64,000 bases of DNA from UTCHB3 sp964625575 (GCA_964625575.1 CAZVBQ010000006.1:62001-126000); one strand, 5' to 3'; positions 25,996 to 35,250 are shown, counted from the first letter of the stretch. Made by a program: numbers and translations. Notes: generated by a model not told the origin, from the sequence alone.

Positions 25996-26282
25996 CGTTC
26001 ACCTTTTTGATTAATAAACAGTCTGCAAAAATACAGTTAAATTCGTTAATAATCAAGAGTTGAGTTGATGCTGTGAATATCAGACGTACTTTTTCGCTTT
26101 CACCCTGAGATCCTTCAGTGGGTGCCTGGGGTGGTCTGCAACCGGGAGGGGCTGCCTGAACCGGTGAGTTAGTGCCAAACGGCAAAATAAACGGATCAAC
26201 GGACATCATGGCTTCCGGTAAGAGCAACCTTTTTGGTAAGTTGCCGGTCAAAAGAACAGAACTAACAAAAAGGAAAAGTAAA
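25996..26282. other. Intergenic region between bTHX and the DUF4097 gene
   Basis: These 287 nt are AT-rich near bTHX, where its promoter should be, and more GC-rich further on (26100-26170). I see no gene, tRNA or convincing structured RNA. Weak in-frame start codons upstream of the DUF4097 gene fall here, but the lipoprotein signal argues for the ATG at 26283. Confidence 0.5.
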
Positions 26283-27221
26283 ATGAACCGGATGATTGTA
26301 ACAGTTAAAAGATCGTTGCTTCTTATGCTTCTTGGGGTGGCCGCACTTGTCCCTTCAGCCTGCACGCATTACACTGACATCGGCACTGGTGATATAAACC
26401 AGAAGCTTTTGCTCGAGAAGACACTTCCGACATCAGCGGGTGCGAAACTCTCGGTTGATGTGGTGGCTGCCGACGTAATGGTTTCCACCTGGAACAAGAA
26501 CGAGGTGAGCGTGAAGATATATGGCGATGACAATGCTCTTGAGAAAGTGGATGCAACTGTTGAAAAGAGCGGTGATGGTGTTCTTATTGAAATTGAGAAA
26601 AAAAGTTTTTTAAAGAATCTTTCCAATCTTGGATTGCGTGTTGAAGTTATCACCCCTGAAAACTACAGTGCCGGCATCAAGACGAGCGGTGGCGATGTGA
26701 AAGTAAGAGACATGAAAGGAAGTTTTGCCCTTAAAACGAGCGGTGGAGATATCGGGATGAAAAACCTTTCCGGTTCACTCGACGCGAAGACGAGCGGCGG
26801 AAACATAAGACTCGAAAAATTCAACGGCTCGGCCAATGTGAAAACCTCCGGTGGAAATGTTGAGGTAAAAGATGTGGAAGGCTCGGTTGACGCGGGCACT
26901 TCAGGCGGTGACATGGATATCGACAGCAAGTCGGGCGCCATTTCGGCAAGCACTTCAGGCGGTAACATCAAGCTGGTTTACTCAGGTGAAAACCAGGGTA
27001 TCGAGTGCTCAACATCAGGTGGTGATATTGACGTTTACGTACCTGCCGACTTCAAGGCTGATGTTACCCTGAAAACCTCAGCGGGTTCGGTAAGCTGCGA
27101 ACTTCCGGCCTCCAACGTAAAATCGGGCAATTTCAGCTTCACCGGAACCGTTAACGGTGGCGGACAAAAACTGATCTGCAAAACAAGCGGCGGCTCGATC
27201 TCGCTCAATAAGTTGAAATAA
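26283..27221 (+). CDS. DUF4097-family beta-helix lipoprotein
   Basis: A 312-residue exported protein. The start at 26283 gives a lipoprotein signal (LVPSAC, lipidation near residue 27). The rest is a putative adhesin of the DUF4097 type: eight TSGG turns plus one TSAG recur about every 18 residues, each followed by a short beta strand such as DVKV, NIRL or DIDV, as expected for the rungs of a right-handed beta-helix. It probably sits in the outer membrane or periplasm. A hairpin terminator follows directly. No function is established for the family. Confidence 0.85.
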   Translation: MNRMIVTVKRSLLLMLLGVAALVPSACTHYTDIGTGDINQKLLLEKTLPTSAGAKLSVDVVAADVMVSTWNKNEVSVKIYGDDNALEKVDATVEKSGDGVLIEIEKKSFLKNLSNLGLRVEVITPENYSAGIKTSGGDVKVRDMKGSFALKTSGGDIGMKNLSGSLDAKTSGGNIRLEKFNGSANVKTSGGNVEVKDVEGSVDAGTSGGDMDIDSKSGAISASTSGGNIKLVYSGENQGIECSTSGGDIDVYVPADFKADVTLKTSAGSVSCELPASNVKSGNFSFTGTVNGGGQKLICKTSGGSISLNKLK

Positions 27222-27254
27222 ACCGGAAATAATAATCTGATTTGTGGAAAAGTG

Positions 27255-27284
27255 GCGTCCCGGAGCGATCCGGGGCGCTTTTTT
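27255..27284 (+). terminator. Rho-independent terminator after the DUF4097 gene
   Basis: A 10-bp GC-rich stem (GCGTCCCGGA / TCCGGGGCGC, one G-T pair) with a GCGA loop is followed by six T. Confidence 0.93.
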
Positions 27285-27382
27285 CATTTTTCGAACGCTC
27301 ACCGCGATTGATTCACTATTTGTAGATTGCTTGCTTTAAGCTATTTTGAAAGCTGTTTTTCAAAAATTCGACAAGTGGCCAA

Positions 27383-29164
27383 ATGCAGCAACCCGGTGAT
27401 TTTATCATTGATCTCGACGATCGTCTCAGGATAAAGAGCATCGAAGAGAAGGGACGGGAGAAAAGAATACCAGCAGAGCGACTCCACGGTAGGAATTTCA
27501 GGGAGGTTTTTCATCCAACCACGGGCGGCAGGCTTTTGGATATGGAACATGTGCAGAAGGAAGGGTACTCAGGCAACTTTCTTTCTGAAGAGATCAAGTG
27601 CGACGGAATGTTCATCAGACTTCTTCCAAAAGAAGAGGGGCTGACAGCGTGGGGATTTTTCTACACATTCACTCACCATGAGATAAGTGACCCCGGATTG
27701 AAGGAGATACTTTCACTTCACACCGACATTGAGTTTTTTATCTGGAAGAATCCTGATCTTTCAAACCCCGGTAGTGAAATAAGTTTCAGTGAACAGGTAG
27801 AGAAAATAACGGGCTACACACCCACTGAGTTAAACCAGATGCAGGGAAAGCTTTTCTCGATAGTGCACCGGGGAGATGTAACCCAGGTTCTCAGAGCCCT
27901 GAATGAAACCAAGAACAACCACGCCCAGTCGAAACTGAAACTCGAATACCGGCTTGTTACCAAGAGCGGCGATGTTATCTGGGTGGCTGAATATTGCCAC
28001 ATCAGACGGAACTTAAAGGGCGAAGCGGAAAGCATGACCGGTATAGTGAATGATATTACCAGACTTAAACTCCGCCAGTTCAACCTTGAAGAGTCGGAAG
28101 TGGCTCTAAGGCAATTGAATGATTCAAAAGACCGCTTTATCAATATCCTTTCCCACGACCTGAGAGGACCCTACACAAGCATTCTGGGCTTTGCAGAGAT
28201 ACTTCTAAATGAACCTGATCTTCCCGAACACGAGAAGATCGAGTATCTCACTTACATTTACGAAGCTTCGGTTAACCAGCTCCAGTTCATCAATTATCTT
28301 CTCGACTGGTCGAGGCTCCGCACGGGCAAAATAAAACCCGAGTTTCAGCGCCTTCCCGTGCACGCTCTCGTGCACAACTGTGTTTCGAACCTGACGGGTA
28401 ACGCGATCAGAAAGAACATAGAGATAGTGATCAATGTGCCGCTTGACCTCCACGTTCAGGCCGACGAAAGGCTCGCCGCGCAGGCGATTGTGAACCTCTT
28501 GAACAATGCCATCAAGTTCTCTTATGAGAACAGCAAAATAGAGGTTACAGCCGGTCTGTTCAATATCAGGCAGGTGGAATTTGTAGTGAAGGATCACGGT
28601 ATGGGTATGACCCAGGAGGAGCAGGCAAGCTTGTTCAGCCTCGATAAATTTGTCTCGAAAGAGGGTTCTAAAGGTGAAAAGGGGAGCGGATTCGGGCTCA
28701 CCCTTGTTAAGGAGATAGTTGAAAAACATGGTGGAGAGATCTGGTTCTACTCGGAAGAAGACAACGGAAGCGAGTTCCACTTCACCCTGCCGGTTCCGGC
28801 AAACACGATCATGATAATTGACCCTGACCCCGGCGTGGAAGGTTCGCTTAGATCAATTATGGTGAACGAATTCAGGGACTATGAGGTTGTGGCTGTTGAA
28901 AACGGTTATGAGGCAATAGATATTTTGAAGGAAAGCGCCCCGGCGCTTATAATTGCCGACAAGAACATGCCCCTCATGTCGTGCGATCAGTTTATCGACT
29001 CGGTGAACCCGGCCGACAGCCACTTCAAAACTCCGATAATCCTTGTTGAGGCAGGTGAGCTTGACAATCCTCACAACATGGGTGACCGGGGTGTGAAAGC
29101 GCTGCTTCGATCACCCTTGAGCAAAAGCGAATTATTAACGACAATTCGATCAATAATCAATTAA
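27383..29164 (+). CDS. Soluble hybrid sensor histidine kinase with degenerate receiver domain
   Basis: A 593-residue cytoplasmic kinase. Order: an N-terminal PAS-like region (1-100), a PAS/PAC domain (about 110-230), a HisKA domain with phospho-acceptor His258 (SHDLRGP), an HATPase domain with NNAIKFS and a GSGFGL G2 box, then a receiver-like domain (473-593). The receiver keeps the acidic pair and Asp526 (ADKNMP). The conserved Thr/Ser is replaced (LVEAG) and the invariant Lys appears as Ser-Pro (LRSPL), so phosphotransfer may be altered or lost. There is no separate response regulator nearby. A TPR gene follows after 27 nt and may be co-transcribed. Confidence 0.88.
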   Translation: MQQPGDFIIDLDDRLRIKSIEEKGREKRIPAERLHGRNFREVFHPTTGGRLLDMEHVQKEGYSGNFLSEEIKCDGMFIRLLPKEEGLTAWGFFYTFTHHEISDPGLKEILSLHTDIEFFIWKNPDLSNPGSEISFSEQVEKITGYTPTELNQMQGKLFSIVHRGDVTQVLRALNETKNNHAQSKLKLEYRLVTKSGDVIWVAEYCHIRRNLKGEAESMTGIVNDITRLKLRQFNLEESEVALRQLNDSKDRFINILSHDLRGPYTSILGFAEILLNEPDLPEHEKIEYLTYIYEASVNQLQFINYLLDWSRLRTGKIKPEFQRLPVHALVHNCVSNLTGNAIRKNIEIVINVPLDLHVQADERLAAQAIVNLLNNAIKFSYENSKIEVTAGLFNIRQVEFVVKDHGMGMTQEEQASLFSLDKFVSKEGSKGEKGSGFGLTLVKEIVEKHGGEIWFYSEEDNGSEFHFTLPVPANTIMIIDPDPGVEGSLRSIMVNEFRDYEVVAVENGYEAIDILKESAPALIIADKNMPLMSCDQFIDSVNPADSHFKTPIILVEAGELDNPHNMGDRGVKALLRSPLSKSELLTTIRSIIN

Positions 29165-29191
29165 TTGCATTAACTAAAAAGGCATTCAGGC

Positions 29192-29962
29192 ATGAAAAAA
29201 TCACAACTTTTTTACTCACTTCTGGCTTTCTTCCTGCTGTTTCAGTTTCAGGGTGTTAACGCGCAAGACTGGAAGAAACTTGTTGATGAGGGTGACAAAC
29301 TGGCGTTGAAGCAGTTCAAGAACAACGACGCTCTAAAGAAATTCGAAGAAGCCAACAAACTTTCGAAGAACAACTGGGAGATACTCTGGCGTTTGAGCAG
29401 AACATACGTTGATATCGGTGAACATTCGGGTGCCAATTCACAGCTTTCATACTTCGAGAAGGCCGAAAGCTTCGCGTCTCAGGCAATTAAATTAGCTTCA
29501 GACAAATCGATCAATTATCTGAGGCGCGCGATCGCGAAGGGCAGGATCGCCCTCTACAAGAACGTCTTCAGCGCCGCGGGTCTGGTTAACGATGTAAAAG
29601 CTGACGTTGAAAAAGCGATCGCTCTCGGAAATGGCGGCAGCGAAGTGCAGGCAACTGCTCACTACGTGCTCGGAAGGACCCACAACAAGCTTTGCGAAAA
29701 ACCATACATCTTCCGCGCACCTCTCGGTCTGGGATGGGGTGATATCGATGTGGCAATAAAAGAGCTCAACACCGCGATCAAACTCCGTCCGAACTTCAGG
29801 ATGTTCCACCTCGAGATCGCCAAGGCTTATATCGAGAACGACCAGTACGACAAAGCCCGTACCCATCTGAACAAGATCCCCGGCATCCCCTTCCTCGATG
29901 AAGATGACGCCACCGTTCTCGCAGAATCGAAAAAGCTTCTCGCTGAGATAAAAGGGAAGTGA
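29192..29962 (+). CDS. Exported TPR protein (RMDN-like)
   Basis: A 256-residue protein with a clear signal peptide cleaved near VNAQD, so it is probably periplasmic. The mature part consists of helical TPR-like repeats, including LSRTYVDIGEHS, AHYVLGRTHNKL and a final AKAYIENDQYDKARTHL unit. The layout resembles bacterial relatives of the regulator of microtubule dynamics family, whose role in bacteria is unknown. Confidence 0.7.
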   Translation: MKKSQLFYSLLAFFLLFQFQGVNAQDWKKLVDEGDKLALKQFKNNDALKKFEEANKLSKNNWEILWRLSRTYVDIGEHSGANSQLSYFEKAESFASQAIKLASDKSINYLRRAIAKGRIALYKNVFSAAGLVNDVKADVEKAIALGNGGSEVQATAHYVLGRTHNKLCEKPYIFRAPLGLGWGDIDVAIKELNTAIKLRPNFRMFHLEIAKAYIENDQYDKARTHLNKIPGIPFLDEDDATVLAESKKLLAEIKGK

Positions 29963-30332
29963 GTTTTAGTGGTGAGTGGTTAGAGGTTAGTGGTCAGTTA
30001 TGAGTTATGAGTGATGAGCGATGAGTGATGAGCCTTGCTCAGTGGTTAGAGGTCAGAGGTCAGCTCGCCCAAACCCCAAACCGCCGCTGGCGGACCAAAC
30101 CCCAATCCGCCTGCGGCGGACTAAACCCCAATCCGCCTGCGGCGGACCAAACCCTAAACCCCTAACACTTAACATTTNNNNNNNNNNNNNNNNNNNNNNN
30201 NNNNNNNNNNNNNNNNNNNNNNNNNNNNNNNNNNNNNNNNNNNNNNNNNNNNNNNNNNNNNNNNNNNNNNNNNNNNNAAACCCCAATCCGCCTGCGGCGG
30301 ACCAAACCCTAAACCCCTAACACTTAACATTT
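29963..30332. repeat. Low-complexity intergenic repeat block
   Basis: The block begins with degenerate runs of GTGAGTGGTTAGAGG, TTATGAG and GATGAG units. It then has tandem units of about 26 bp built on CCGCCTGCGGCGGA joined by AAACCCCAAT, and ends in AACACTTAACATTT. Units on both sides of the N gap match, so the gap is probably more copies of the same repeat. Related text occurs at 32549, 42063, 43630 and 43867. No gene is present. Confidence 0.9.
30178..30277. other. Assembly gap (100 N)
   Basis: Exactly 100 N, the conventional scaffold gap of unknown size, lies inside the low-complexity repeat block. Open frames crossing it are meaningless. Confidence 0.99.
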
Positions 30333-30369
30333 AAAAAAGGCTGTCTCAAAAACGGGCAGCCTTTTTTTT
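30333..30369 (+). terminator. Rho-independent terminator
   Basis: An AAAAAAGGCTG / CAGCCTTTTTT stem with a 13-nt loop and a T run. It probably ends transcripts from the TPR gene or the repeat block ahead of the sirtuin gene, and it shares the GGCTGTCT core with two other terminators here. Confidence 0.88.
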
Positions 30370-30455
30370 ATTGGGAAAATATCACTTTTTGAAAGGGGTA
30401 ACATTATTATTTTAGGAGTTTGAAATTATGGTTTTACGGGAGATACGAAACCTGA

Positions 30456-31208
30456 ATGTCTGATGAAATAAAAATTCCAAGGGAGTTGATCGACAAACTC
30501 GCGGATTCGCGGAAGTTGGTTTTCTTTACGGGTTCCGGTGTTAGCGCCGAGAGCGGAATCCCCACGTTCAGAGGGGATGACGGTCTCTGGAAGCGTTTCA
30601 GCGCGCAGGAACTCGCGAACTTCGATTCTTTTATGCGGAACCCAGATCTTGTCTGGGAGTGGTACCAGTACCGCCGGCGGATCATACACGATTCGCGTCC
30701 GAACGCGGGACACCACGCTTTGGTCAACTTCGAAAAATTCTTTGATGTTACAATTGTCACCCAGAATGTTGACGATCTGCATCAGAGAGCCGGCAGTTCA
30801 CGAGTGCTTGAACTTCACGGCAACATTACCAGAAACAAGTGTGTAGAATGTGGTAAATTTTATAATGGCGACATCAACCTTGATGAAGTGCACCCGCCTC
30901 ACTGCGCGTGTGGCGGCTTGATCAGACCCGATGTGGTTTGGTTCGGTGAGAACCTGCCAGAAGGTGTTTATGAACAAGCTGAAGAAAGGTGCGAATCATG
31001 CGACATGATGTTCGTGATCGGAACCTCCGGTGTGGTGTATCCCGCGGCACTTCTGCCATCCGCCGCGCTTTCATCAGGTGCGATCGTGGTTGACGTGAAC
31101 ATCGATGAAGCCGACCACCATCACGGCAAGCGATACTTCATTAAGGGGAGATCCGGTGAAGTGCTGCCGGTGCTTTTCGAGCACGTCAAGCGGCTTAAGG
31201 AATTTTGA
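30456..31208 (+). CDS. cobB: Class III sirtuin, NAD-dependent protein deacylase
   Basis: A 250-residue sirtuin that removes acyl groups from lysine using NAD. It shows GSGVSAESGIPTFRG (26-40), TQNVDDLH (102-109), catalytic His121 (LHGN), and four Cys for the structural zinc (129, 132, 150, 152). Tyr70 and Arg73 form the Y-x-x-R motif that marks SIRT5/CobB-type enzymes, which favour succinyl or malonyl lysine as well as acetyl. The last codon and stop overlap the TTG start of radA, so the two are probably coupled. Confidence 0.93.
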   Translation: MSDEIKIPRELIDKLADSRKLVFFTGSGVSAESGIPTFRGDDGLWKRFSAQELANFDSFMRNPDLVWEWYQYRRRIIHDSRPNAGHHALVNFEKFFDVTIVTQNVDDLHQRAGSSRVLELHGNITRNKCVECGKFYNGDINLDEVHPPHCACGGLIRPDVVWFGENLPEGVYEQAEERCESCDMMFVIGTSGVVYPAALLPSAALSSGAIVVDVNIDEADHHHGKRYFIKGRSGEVLPVLFEHVKRLKEF

Positions 31209-32548
31209 AAAAAGAGAAAACAAAATTCGTCTGTTCCTCATGCGGCTACGAAAGCATCCGCTGGCTCGGCAAGTGCCCCGAGTGTGACTCGTGGAACACT
31301 TTCGCTGAGGAAGTGGTGGCTAAAACTGAACCCGCCGCCAGAAAAAGCTATTCCGGCGATCTGAACATGGGGCGGCTGAACAAGATAGAATCTTCCACCA
31401 TCAAGCGGTTCTCTTCGGGAATTGGTGAGCTCGACCGTACTTTGGGTGGAGGATTCGTGCCCGGTTCCGTCATCCTTCTCGGAGGTGAGCCGGGGATTGG
31501 CAAATCGACCATCCTTCTGCAATCGCTCGAAGCGCTTCAAAAACCGTCGCTTTACGTTACGGGCGAGGAGTCGCTTCAACAGATCAAAATGAGGGCGGAG
31601 CGGCTCGGCGTCACCTCAGATCTGATCACCATTCTCGCGGAAACCGACATTTCCAAAATCCTTGCCGCGATTGATCAGACCGATCCGCAGCTTTTTGTAA
31701 TTGACTCGATCCAGACAGTGAACAACCCCGAACTGATGAGCTCGCCGGGAACGGTCTCGCAGATCCGTGAATCGGCGTACGCGCTGATGGAGAACGCGAA
31801 GAAAACGAACAGAACCGCGGTTATAATCGGGCACGTGACAAAAGAGGGCTCGCTCGCCGGACCGAAAATACTCGAGCACATGGTTGATACCGTACTGCAA
31901 TTCGAGGGGGACAGCAACAACCTTTTCCGGATCATCCGCGCCGTGAAGAACCGTTTTGGCTCTTCCAATGAGATAGGCGTGTTTGAAATGCAGGGGAGCG
32001 GACTGAAAGAGGTGCTTAACCCTTCGGGAGTCTTCCTGAACGAGGATAACCGGGTAAATTCGGGGAGTTGCATAACCGCTGTTTTCGAAGGTACTCGCGC
32101 CATACTCACAGAAGTGCAGGCGCTTGTTGTTCCGTCTTATTTTGGGAATCCCTCAAGGATCACAAGCGGTTTCGACCAGAGGAAGCTCTCGATACTGCTC
32201 GCGGTTCTCGAAAAGCGCGCGCGGATAAACCTTTCAAACAAAAACGTTTTTATAAATGTATCGGGGGGAATGCGGATCGATGAACCTGCTTCCGACCTTC
32301 CGATCTGTTTGAGCATAATCTCCTCCGCGCACGAAAAACCGCTCCCTCCGGGGCTGATCGTGATCGGCGAAGTTGGTCTCGGCGGCGAGATACGTGGGGT
32401 ATCACAGATCGTCTCCCGTCTGAAGGAATCGGAGAAACTCGGCTTTTCTTCGGCTATAATTCCCAAACCAAATTTTGCAGAAGCAAAAGGGAAAACGGGA
32501 CTGAAGATCAGGGCGGTTTCAACCGTTGAGGAGGCCGTGCAGCTTTAA
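31205..32548 (+). CDS. radA: DNA repair protein RadA (Sms)
   Basis: A 447-residue RecA-like ATPase that promotes branch migration in recombination repair. An N-terminal C4 zinc finger (Cys10, 13, 24, 27) precedes Walker A (GGEPGIGKS), the RadA-specific KNRFG motif, and a C-terminal Lon-protease-like domain (SGGMRIDEPASDLP). The start is a TTG that overlaps the sirtuin stop as TTGA. Length and domains are complete. Confidence 0.96.
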   Translation: MKKEKTKFVCSSCGYESIRWLGKCPECDSWNTFAEEVVAKTEPAARKSYSGDLNMGRLNKIESSTIKRFSSGIGELDRTLGGGFVPGSVILLGGEPGIGKSTILLQSLEALQKPSLYVTGEESLQQIKMRAERLGVTSDLITILAETDISKILAAIDQTDPQLFVIDSIQTVNNPELMSSPGTVSQIRESAYALMENAKKTNRTAVIIGHVTKEGSLAGPKILEHMVDTVLQFEGDSNNLFRIIRAVKNRFGSSNEIGVFEMQGSGLKEVLNPSGVFLNEDNRVNSGSCITAVFEGTRAILTEVQALVVPSYFGNPSRITSGFDQRKLSILLAVLEKRARINLSNKNVFINVSGGMRIDEPASDLPICLSIISSAHEKPLPPGLIVIGEVGLGGEIRGVSQIVSRLKESEKLGFSSAIIPKPNFAEAKGKTGLKIRAVSTVEEAVQL

Positions 32549-32662
32549 ATGTTAAGTGTTAGGTGTTAAGTGTTATTTGTCGGGGAGTGAGGGGATCAGG
32601 AGTGAATGTGACGCGGGAATGAGACAGATGAAAAGATTAAGCCACAATATGAGTACGATTAG

Positions 32663-33772
32663 ATGCAGAATGATTTTTCCGGAACCGGAGAAGCAATAGC
32701 CAGCAAAGGCCAGACAGATAAATTCAGGATGATCGCGGAGAACTCCAGCGATGTAATAATGCGGTTTGACCGTGAGTGCAGGCACCTTTACACAAATCCC
32801 GCTGCCAGTCGTGTTTTTGGGTTCTCGCCCGAAGAGTTTCTCGGCAAAAATCATCAGGAGCTTGGTTTCTCAAAAGAGGAGTATGAGTTCTGGGACAGCT
32901 TGATACTCAAGGTTTTTGAGACCGGGAAGCCGCACAAGGAAGTGGTACCGATCTTCGAAGGTTCTATGCATGTTGACTGGATCATTGAACCCGAATTCGA
33001 TGAAAATGGCGAGGTGGTCTCTGTTCTCAGCATCACGAGGGACGTCACCGATCTAATCAAACTCAACAAAAACCTCGAAGCCGCCAACAGCGAGCTTGAA
33101 AAATTCTTCTCGATCATAGCCCACGATCTGAGAAGCCCCTTCTTTGGATTCCTGAGCCTCAGCCGTTTGATCGTCGAAGAGTTTGAAGAGCTTACGAAGG
33201 AAGAGTTAATGGAAATGCAGGTTTCATTGGTGGAAAGCGCTGACCGTACCTACACGCTATTGACCGGGCTTCTCGACTGGGCGGTTTTCAGACGCGGCGG
33301 CATGGAGTTTGAGCCAGCACTTCTTGATCTTAATTCCGTGGTGATTGAAGCCTCGGAATCCCTGGGGAGTACGATCCGCACCAAGGGGATTGACCTGGAG
33401 ATACTGATCGATCAGGGTGTCACCGTGATGGGCGACCGGAAGATGGTGTCATCGGTTATCTCAAACCTTCTTACCAACGCGATAAAATTCACTCCCACCG
33501 GTGGAAGAGTGAGGGTCTCATCCTTCAGTTCCAATGATAACCGCACAGTGATCAAGATCAGTGATACCGGCATCGGAATCCCTGAAAGAATGATAGGCAA
33601 ACTCTTCAAAATGGCGGAAAAAACCGGCAGAAAAGGGACAAACGGCGAAGCAACCACCGGACTTGGCCTGCTCCTCTGCAAAGAATTTACTGAAAAGATG
33701 GAAGGCACCATCTCCGTGGAAAGCCGCGAAGGCGAAGGCACCACCTTCACTGTTGAACTTCCGGCGGGTTAA
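32663..33772 (+). CDS. Soluble PAS-domain sensor histidine kinase
   Basis: A 369-residue cytoplasmic kinase with one PAS domain (about 18-132), a short coiled linker, a HisKA domain with His154 (AHDLRSPF), and an HATPase domain with NAIKF, DTGIG and TTGLGLLLCKEF boxes. No receiver domain, membrane segment or adjacent response regulator is present, so it is an orphan kinase that must meet its partner elsewhere. Confidence 0.88.
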   Translation: MQNDFSGTGEAIASKGQTDKFRMIAENSSDVIMRFDRECRHLYTNPAASRVFGFSPEEFLGKNHQELGFSKEEYEFWDSLILKVFETGKPHKEVVPIFEGSMHVDWIIEPEFDENGEVVSVLSITRDVTDLIKLNKNLEAANSELEKFFSIIAHDLRSPFFGFLSLSRLIVEEFEELTKEELMEMQVSLVESADRTYTLLTGLLDWAVFRRGGMEFEPALLDLNSVVIEASESLGSTIRTKGIDLEILIDQGVTVMGDRKMVSSVISNLLTNAIKFTPTGGRVRVSSFSSNDNRTVIKISDTGIGIPERMIGKLFKMAEKTGRKGTNGEATTGLGLLLCKEFTEKMEGTISVESREGEGTTFTVELPAG

Positions 33773-33812
33773 CTGTTTACCCACTGTTATAAAAAGAGAG
33801 GACATTCCATAC

Positions 33813-33926
33813 CCGGACAAATCCGCAATTGGAATGCAGAATTGTCCACATAGCCGGACAAATCCGCAGTCAGAGTGCAGAATTGTCTACATAGCCGGAC
33901 AAATCCGCAGTGGGATGTAAATTTTG
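33813..33926. repeat. Tandem repeat, three copies with 41-bp period
   Basis: A unit starting CCGGACAAATCCGCA recurs at 33813, 33854 and 33895. The first two copies continue with GCAGAATTGTC and end in ACATAG, and the third is cut short. There are no variable spacers, so this is not a CRISPR array. It lies between convergent genes. Confidence 0.9.
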
Positions 33927-33982
33927 TTTAAGATCGGGGATTAAAGAAGATCAGGATTAGGAATCTCAGGCTTGCAAGAAGA

Positions 33983-35248
33983 TCAGGTTTTCTGCTTTTT
34001 CTTCTTTGCCGCGGGGAAGAGAATGTTGTTCAGGATCAAGCGGTAGCCGGGTGAATTCTTGTAGAGATTAAGGTCAGTCGGGGGATCGGAGACTGCGTGC
34101 TGATAGTCTTCGGGGTCGTGCCCGCCGTAGAAAGTGAAGAAACCCCTGCCGAATGTACCGTGGAGGTACTTCAACTGGTCGGTGTCTTTCCGCTCGCCGA
34201 GAACAATAACCGATTTTTTGACGCGGTTGCGGCGGAACATTGTGGTCTGTCCCATGAACCCTTTCACCACGTTTGTATGGCATTGCGTGAGCATCGTGGG
34301 GATGGGATCGTACTTCGCCGAGAACTCGAAGAGTGTGAAATAGTCGTTCCCGAAATCAAGGATCTCGGTGGGCTGAATGTCGATATCGCTGTACTCGTAA
34401 ACGTAAGGGTTCTGTTCGAGGATGAAGTCGGTGAAAGCGATGGTTTTGGAGAAATCAAGCTTCGACTGGGCACCGGGATCAGCGCCATCACCATCGAACA
34501 TCTGCGCGGCAATATCGGTACTTTCAGCAGCGAGGGCGATATCGTATGAGTCGGTGGCAGAGCACATCGCGAAGAGGAACCCGCCCGAAGAGACGAAATT
34601 CTTGATCATTTTCGCCACGTCAAGCATCATTTTCGAAACCTTCTTATAGCCAAGCCTTTGGGCGTCGGCTTCATATCTCCGCTGGTTTTCTATGTACCAC
34701 TGCGCGTTGGCGTATGAGGCGTAAAACTTTCCGTATTGCCCCGTGAAATCCTCATGGTGGAGGTGCAACCAGTCATATTTGGCAAGATCGCCACGGAGTA
34801 TTTCTTCATTCCAGAATTTATCGTAGGGAATACCCGCGTACTCAAGCGCGAGAGTAACCGCGTCATCCCACGGGTGAAAGCCGGGGGGAACGTAAACCGC
34901 CACTTTCGGGGCCTTCTCCATCCGCACCACATCCATGTTCTGATCTTCCCGCTGTACAAAAGAGTAGATGTCAACTGCGGCGGCGGGGTCAAGCTCCTCG
35001 AAATATACTCCCTGAAGTCGGCAGTCGAGCACCACTTCATCCGACCGGTCGATGGCAAAAGAGCCGCCACGGTAGTTCAGAAGCCAGTCGGCAAAGTAAC
35101 CTTTGGCGAGGGCACGGTAAGTAACGCCATAAGCGCGGAGGTGGTCGGTCTGGCTCAGGTCCATCGGAATAAGTATCTTGCTCTGTCCCTGAAGATCAGA
35201 GAATATCAGAAGCAGAAGAAGTATCGCGATCGACCTGAGCCGGTGCAT
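33983..35248 (-). CDS. Periplasmic protein of the family often labelled asparagine synthetase B
   Basis: A 421-residue exported protein with a signal peptide (start MHRLRSIAI, cleavage near LQGQS). The mature N-terminus KILIPMDLSQTDHLRAYG and the segment WLLNYRGGSF are characteristic of a conserved Bacteroidota-type family. Databases often name it asparagine synthetase B, but no glutaminase or synthetase motif is visible, so I treat its function as unknown. The ATG at 35248 is 2 nt after the clpX stop; a longer frame upstream only overlaps clpX. The C-terminus is lysine rich. Confidence 0.65.
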   Translation of the reverse strand: MHRLRSIAILLLLLIFSDLQGQSKILIPMDLSQTDHLRAYGVTYRALAKGYFADWLLNYRGGSFAIDRSDEVVLDCRLQGVYFEELDPAAAVDIYSFVQREDQNMDVVRMEKAPKVAVYVPPGFHPWDDAVTLALEYAGIPYDKFWNEEILRGDLAKYDWLHLHHEDFTGQYGKFYASYANAQWYIENQRRYEADAQRLGYKKVSKMMLDVAKMIKNFVSSGGFLFAMCSATDSYDIALAAESTDIAAQMFDGDGADPGAQSKLDFSKTIAFTDFILEQNPYVYEYSDIDIQPTEILDFGNDYFTLFEFSAKYDPIPTMLTQCHTNVVKGFMGQTTMFRRNRVKKSVIVLGERKDTDQLKYLHGTFGRGFFTFYGGHDPEDYQHAVSDPPTDLNLYKNSPGYRLILNNILFPAAKKKKQKT

Positions 35249-35250
35249 TG

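Noticed and set aside
26100..26170. A small structured RNA in the GC-rich stretch before the DUF4097 gene
   Set aside because: No SRP, 6S or riboswitch consensus was recognised and no strong stem is evident.
30021..30320. Open frames across the N gap
   Set aside because: They contain about 33 unknown residues and come from low-complexity DNA.
33813..33926. Possible CRISPR array of three repeats
   Set aside because: The whole 41-bp unit is repeated, so there are no variable spacers.
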